Shown here: in pieces, positions 58,859 to 64,000 of the stretch | How positions within the stretch are numbered: position 1 is the first letter of the stretch | Layout: each line of letters opens with the position of its first letter | NCBI GenBank assembly: GCA_027574665.1 | Contig: CM050664.1 | Span: 15,774,774 to 15,838,773 of the forward strand | From: Rhynochetos jubatus | Lineage: Eukaryota > Chordata > Aves > Eurypygiformes > Rhynochetidae | Direction of reading: 5' to 3' | Length of the DNA stretch: 64,000 bases | Made by a program: the position numbers and the translations under genes | Notes under the pieces: model-generated | Databases searched by the model: none | What the model saw: the letters and a program-made list of their open reading frames with translations, nothing else | Told to the model about the DNA's origin: nothing

Positions 58859-61800
58859 CTAGTCCTGCGAGAAGCCCGGGAGGGGTGAGGGTCGCTGCGG
58901 GGCGTGACCTCTCCCGGCTTCACCCCCCCACCCCCCAGGGCACCTACCCACTCGTCCTCGTCCACCCCCTCGAAGGAGTCCTGGGGCAGCGGGTCATCCC
59001 GGTTGCCCAGCCGGGCCACCATGGCGCTCAGGAGCTGCAGGGAGGCAGGGAAGAGCCGTGGGGCCCAGGGCATTGCCCCCAGCCCCCACGGCAGAGTGGT
59101 CCCGGGGTGCCCCGGCACCCACCTCCTCCTTCTTCTGCTCGTCAGACTTCTCCTCCAGGTACACAGACGCAGGGACGAACTTCCGCGCCGGCGCCTCTTT
59201 CGGGGCCTCGCTCACTGGGAGAGCGGCATAGCCGTGGGGCAGGAGCGCTTCACCCCACGGCGGACACCCCGCCGCCCCCACGCCTGTCCCTGTGGGCCCA
59301 GGGTCCTCGCCCTGCCCCTCTGCACCCACCTGGGGTCATGTCGGCCGGCCGCAGGCTGGCGTGGCGCTGCTGCCCGTCCTCCCCTGCCAGCCAGGCGCTG
59401 CCGCCGAGCGCCGGCTCCCACCACACCCGGGTCAGCGGGTAGATATCGTCCTGGAAATACTCCTTCTGCGGGGGCAAGGGCTGCTGAGGGGGAGTCCCCA
59501 CCTCCTGTACCCCCCCAACAAAACCCAGCCGCGCCTCTGCCGCTTACCTTGACGCGTGGCACGCAGAAAGCCACCGGCTCAAGGGTGCTCTGCCCGAGGC
59601 GCAGCGCCCGGGCGAACTCGACCTCCCGCACCTCACATGCTGTTTTGGGCAGGAAGACGAAGCCCTGGTGGGAGGGAGGCGTGAGTGGGGGCCTGCTGCG
59701 AGGCTGGCAGCACAGGCCGGGGGGTCAGGGACAGGCAGCAGGGCCCCTCTTCACCTTGTGGGGTTCGTTGGAGGTGAAGCTGTTGCACTCGAGGAAATAG
59801 GGGGGCTCGGGCGTCACCTCGTAGAGGAAGACTCTGGTGTCACCCTGGGGATGAAGTGAGATGGGGGCTGGCAGGGCATCCTTGGAGTGTCCCTCTGCAC
59901 TGTTGGGGTGCTATAGGCAGGTAGCGTCCCCATTTTTTGGGGGTTGCAAACCCTCACCTTGCCAGTGAGGAAGACGACACCGGTATCCTCATCATAGAAG
60001 GGCAGGAGGGTGGAGGGAGCCACGTCAAGGCCAAGGACAGACAAGGGTCCCTCAGGCAGAGCCTGTGCCCGGTACAGGAGGATCCTCCTCTCACTGCGGC
60101 TGCGTGGAGGTGACAATAAGGGGGTCACAGTGTCCTCTGTGGACCCCTGCCCCAGTGTCTGTCCCCCTCTTTACCTATCAAAGCCAGACACCAGGAGGTA
60201 GTCGCCGCCGCAAACCCAAACCAGGCGCGCTCCACGGCCCCCCTCGGGACCCGGACCCTCCTGCGTGGGGTGAAGGTCACCCTGCCTGCTCAGAGACACC
60301 TGGGGGTGCGGGCAGCTCCCGCCATGGGGGAAGCCCTGCCCACACCCCCAGCTCTCTCCAGCCCGTCCCACCACTGTGATCGTACCTGCTGAGGCTGAGG
60401 GCTGTGCCGGGGGTCATAGAGTCGTAACCGTCCATCTTTGCTCGCTGTCGCCAGCTTCTTCCCATCAGGGCTCCAGGCCAGGCTGAAAATCTGGGCAGAC
60501 AGATGTTGTGGCCTCCCCCCATGTCCCCTGCCTGGCCAAAGGTGCCCCTCAGGTGTCCCCAGGTGTGTCATCCCTTACCTGATCGGTGTGTCCCCGCAGG
60601 CACAAGGCTTCCCGCCCGGCGCTCAGCTCCCAGATCCGCACCGTCATGTCATAGGAAGAGGAGACCAGGAGATCGGATGCCACGGGGTGGAAGCGGATGG
60701 AGTAGATCTTCTCCGTGTGACCTGGGTAAGGGTGAGCAGCGCGTGGCTGTCCCCACCTATGCCGGGACGGGGATGCTGCTGGGCTGGCTTGTTCCCAACG
60801 TGGGGTGCTTGGTGTGCACCTCCTTACCTCGCAGGATGGCTTCGGGCTCCTGCAGCGTCTCCTGCAGCCCTCCCTCAGGGATCCGCCACAGCCGGATCTT
60901 GGCGTCTTCGCCCGCTGCGGCACCAAAACGGACGGGCAGTGGTTAGTACGGCAATCTGGTGGGCTGGGGGGTAGCCCAGCACACGCTTCTGGCGCCGGCA
61001 TGCGTACCGACAGCGAGGCGCCGCGGGTCAAAGGGGTCCCAGGAGAGGTCGGCCACTGCTACGCCGTTCTGGATGGTGGGCACCGCCGCGTCAGGGAGAC
61101 GGCCCGGTTTGGAGAGCTGCGGGAGAGAGCCGGGGGGTCACCTGTACTGCGCCCACCGGTGCCGTGCCAGCCGCTGCTCCGCGCCCTGTGTCACCTCGAG
61201 GATGGCGATCTGGCCGCCGGCGGAGAGCAGGGGGAGGGCAACGCGCTGGTGGTTGGCGCAGAAGCCGTCGCACTCGCCCGGCGTGGTGAGGCTCAGCCCT
61301 CGCAGGTTGGTGAGGTGGGTGTCACGGTGCAGCACCCTGCCCTGCGTGTGCCGGAAGCGGGAGCTGGGCCCTGGTGAAAGTGAGGGACTGGTGAGCACCC
61401 CGGGTCCCCTCCAGCAGGGCCCCAGCCAGGGGATGCCGAGCCCATCTCGCCGTTCGCTCACCTAAAATGCTCTGCAGCGACTTCTGGCTGGGGCTGCTGG
61501 CAAAGCCGCTGGAGGGGCCAATGCTGGCTGAGAGGGAGGTGGTGGCACTGCCCGGCGAAGCCAGCGAGGACGGTGAGGAGTAGCCACTGCCTTCCTATGG
61601 GAGAGAGAGCGGGTGGGCAGGGGGTGCCGGCGTCCCAGCTCTCCCCCTTCCCTGTGGGATGAGGGCGGCGGGGACCCCTTGGCACCCCAGCACGCTCCCT
61701 GGCATCCCGTGCTCACGCTCCGATCGGTGTCGGCGTCGCCGGGGCTGGTGTCGGCTGCCAGCCGGGTGCAGGCGATGATGGGGGAGCTGAAGGTCTCCGT

Positions 61801-63159
61801 GGGTCTCCGTGCGGGGTGCAGGCTCACCCTCCCCACCTGTGGCAGGCAGAGCGGTGGGCAGGGGGAGGTGGCAGCCCCGGGCGATGCCACCGGCAGGTGC
61901 ACTCCCCTCCAGGTGACACTGACCTGCTGGCTGTCCCCTGCCCACCAGGCCTGGGCACCGGTGGCTGGCAGCATCCCAGTGCAGTCTGGGAACAGATCCT
62001 CGTGGAAGTCCTGGATAGACTGTGGGAGAGGCAACGGGGCAAGGTGGGTGTCCCCAAAACCCCACAGCCCTTGTCCTGCTGCCAGCTGGCACTGCCTGAG
62101 CCAGGGCACCCCTGGGCACCCCCGGGCACCCCCAGCACCCAAGCCCCTCCGGCTGCAGAGCCCCATCCCTGCAAGCTGCTTGCCGAAGCCTGTAGGTGTC
62201 AGACGCTGCCTGGCCTTGGGCTGCCTCACGCACCCCTGAACACACCCAGCCACCGAAACAGCACCCAGCTCCCAGCATCACCCCTTGCAGCACCCAGCAC
62301 CCATCTTGCAGCACCCCCCCTCCAGCTCTAAGCACCCAGTGTGCCGGATCTGGCACCCAGAATCCTGCCTCTGGCACCCTCTACCCAGCACCCGAACTTC
62401 AAGCAGCTGGCATTCGGGATCTGGCACCCAGCACCCATTACAAAGCAGCACCCAGCAGGTAGCACCCAGCTTTCAGGATCCACTCCCCAGCACCCAGCAT
62501 CTTGCAGGCAGCCTCCGGCTTCCCCCCTCCGGCAACCCACCGTCAGCACCCAGTTTTTACCTTCTCTCCTGCTCCCCCCAGGCTGGGGGCGCCCTTTGTC
62601 ACCCAGTGGCGTCGAGGTGGCACCCATGGGATGCCACCAGGCGCAGTGACACGGTGCCACCCGCGTCCCCCCTTACCTTGCGTGGCACCACGTAGCTGAC
62701 GGGGACGAGGGCGGTGTCGGTGAGCTGCAGGACGCGGAGCACCTCGCAGGCCATGACGTCCAGCGCCAGGCGCGGCACAGCGGCCAGGCCCCGCGTGCTG
62801 CCCTCCGTCCGGCACTGGGTCACTGGGGACGGGGCGGGCAGCGTGGCACCGGGTCAGCGGGGCAGGCAGCGCGGGCAGGGGCGAGACCTCGGAGCTGCCG
62901 GTAGCGGCACCCGAGGCGGGACGTGTCCTGCTTACCCTGGGTGAGCGCTGGCTGCGCGGGTGACACCTCGAAGCAGTACAGGAGGTTTTCTCCCTGGAAG
63001 AGAGGTGGAGAGGATGGGGCACGAGTGGGGCTGTGGGAAACACCCTCCTGCACCCCGCCGCATCCTCCCAGCCCCCCCTGCACCCCACTGCCGTGAGACC
63101 TCACCTTCCCCGCCAACACCAGCAGCCCCGTGTCAGCGTCGTACAGCGGGATGGCCACC
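58859..63159 (-). CDS. CORO7: Coronin 7, C-terminal two-thirds (partial)
   Basis: CORO7 is the tandem-propeller coronin of cytosol and Golgi, needed for post-Golgi traffic and with an acidic actin-regulatory tail. Nineteen exons on the minus strand: 63105-63159, 62936-62993, 62677-62822, 61924-62019, 61717-61836, 61462-61594, 61195-61370, 61008-61116, 60828-60914, 60579-60721, 60386-60490, 60175-60260, 59958-60099, 59755-59844, 59548-59664, 59330-59465, 59123-59214, 58948-59034, 58859-58864. They encode about 660 residues of a protein near 925 in human. Seen are the end of propeller 1 (IPLYDADTGLLVLAGK), a Ser/Pro linker (GYSSPSSLASPGS) and propeller 2. The WD repeats of propeller 2 are VAGEDAKIRLWR, SSSYDMTVRIWE and TASKDGRLRLYD. 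The tail has EEKSDEQKKEE and ends EGVDEDEWD. The 5' part is off the right edge. Confidence 0.96.
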
Positions 63160-64000
63160 CTGCGAGGGAAGGAGGGTGCTGAGCTGGAGGCACCCATGGG
63201 CACAGCACCCCGACGGCCACGGGGCCGGATCCTGCCACTGGTGCATGCCCTGCGCTCCATCCCGGGGTGACAGGTTGGCAGCGGGACGGCACTGCTGGCT
63301 GCTTCCAGCCGTGCCCGGCCGCGGGGCGTCCCGCTCCCAGCTCTGCACCCTGCGCCCAGCGATGGCACCCGGCCCTGCGCGGGGAAGCCACCGGCACCCA
63401 CAGGGGAGCCCCGGGGCCGGCTGGGCCGGCTGGGCCAGTTCGGGACGGGCGCGTGGCACACCCCGGCACGCCGCCCGCCTCGCCCGGCACCTGCGGAGCC
63501 AGCCAGCCCCGGGAGTGCCCTGCGAGTGGGACTGTGCCAGCTGGAGCGTGTCCCTTGTCCTGCAGCCTGTCCCAGCCTGCGGCCGAGGGTGCTCGGTGGC
63601 CAGAGGGGACCGTGGCTGGAGGGGACAGCGGGCAGGACACGCTCATTGGCCAGAGTGGCGCGTGGCCGAGGGACCGCTCGGCGGCTGGAGGGGACGATGA
63701 CCAAGGGGATGCTTGGTGGCCGGAGGGACCGTGGCAGGGAACGCTCAGTGGCTGGAGGGGACGATGACCAAGGGGATGCTTGGTGGCTGGACGGACCGTG
63801 GCAGGGAATGCTCGGTGGCTGGAGGGGACGATGACCAAGGGGATGCTTGGTGGCCGGAGGGACCGTGGCAGGGAACGCTCGGTGGCTGGAGGGGACGATG
63901 ACCAAGGGGATGCTTGGTGGCCGGAGGGACCGTGGCAGGGAACGCTCGGCGGCTGGAGGGGACGATGACCAAGGGGATGCTTGGTGGCTGGACGGACCGT
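63160..64000 (-). other. CORO7: CORO7 intron, runs off the window
   Basis: This is intronic sequence upstream of the first visible CORO7 exon. The first 420 bp is ordinary GC-rich DNA without a recognised exon; the rest is a 67-bp minisatellite. In human a separate gene, VASN, lies inside a CORO7 intron; no part of it is visible here. Confidence 0.65.
63585..64000. repeat. 67-bp minisatellite in CORO7 intron
   Basis: Tandem 67-bp units contain GGCTGGAGGGGACGATGACC and AAGGGGATGCTTGGTGGC. Clean copies are in register from 63,683 with period 67 (63683, 63750, 63817 and so on). More degenerate copies go back to about 63,585, and the array continues past the window end. Adjacent units differ by only a few bases, so it is young. 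Because 67 is not a multiple of 3, short open frames recur in all phases. Confidence 0.93.

Noticed and set aside
63526-63972. Repeated ORFs with GGDDDQGDAWW-like or PSSHRAFPATV-like peptides
   Set aside because: They are translations of the intronic 67-bp minisatellite.

Overview
The window looks like a gene-dense, GC-rich piece of a bird chromosome. Three 5'-truncated CR1 LINE copies lie in the left part, carrying the typical avian CR1 3' end. Introns are short, CpG-rich and almost free of repeats. Five vertebrate genes are recognisable from their spliced proteins, in the order SRL(-), TFAP4(-), GLIS2(+), PAM16(-), CORO7(-, cut by the right edge). This is the same order and orientation as human 16p13.3. 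In chicken the equivalent block is, from memory, on a GC-rich microchromosome. The species cannot be told from sequence alone.

Layout. Positions 1-12,780 are intergenic, downstream of SRL; I found no coding exon there, only CR1 fragments, short tandem duplications and AT-rich patches. SRL (sarcalumenin, sarcoplasmic-reticulum lumen) spans 12,985-35,406. Six exons give a 472-residue short form. A 1,065-bp cassette exon encodes an acidic domain with a heptad repeat and would give a long form of about 827 residues. TFAP4 (bHLH-leucine-zipper factor AP-4) has seven coding exons, 38,003-45,369, giving 338 residues. A 1.25-kb TCCCA/TCCTA array and a CpG island with two perfect CREs separate it from the divergent GLIS2 gene. 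GLIS2 (Kruppel-like zinc-finger factor) has five coding exons, 51,678-54,501, giving 519 residues. PAM16 (mitochondrial import motor subunit) has five exons, 56,513-58,357, giving 123 residues. CORO7 (coronin 7) contributes its last 19 coding exons, 58,859-63,159, about 660 residues. Its first half lies beyond the right edge behind a 67-bp minisatellite.

Reading frames close exactly across every splice junction I assigned, except the 3' end of the SRL cassette exon, where the donor is uncertain. The genes are not an operon. TFAP4/GLIS2 are divergent and share a CpG island, GLIS2/PAM16 are convergent, and CORO7/PAM16 are head to tail with under 300 bp between CORO7's poly(A) signal and PAM16's start. 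The CORO7-PAM16 exon phases allow the in-frame read-through fusion known from human. I found no CRISPR array, prokaryotic system, RNA gene or wholly new gene. The most interesting signals are the SRL acidic cassette, the CORO7/PAM16 junction, the twin CREs, the E-boxes in TFAP4 intron 1, and several long tandem arrays.
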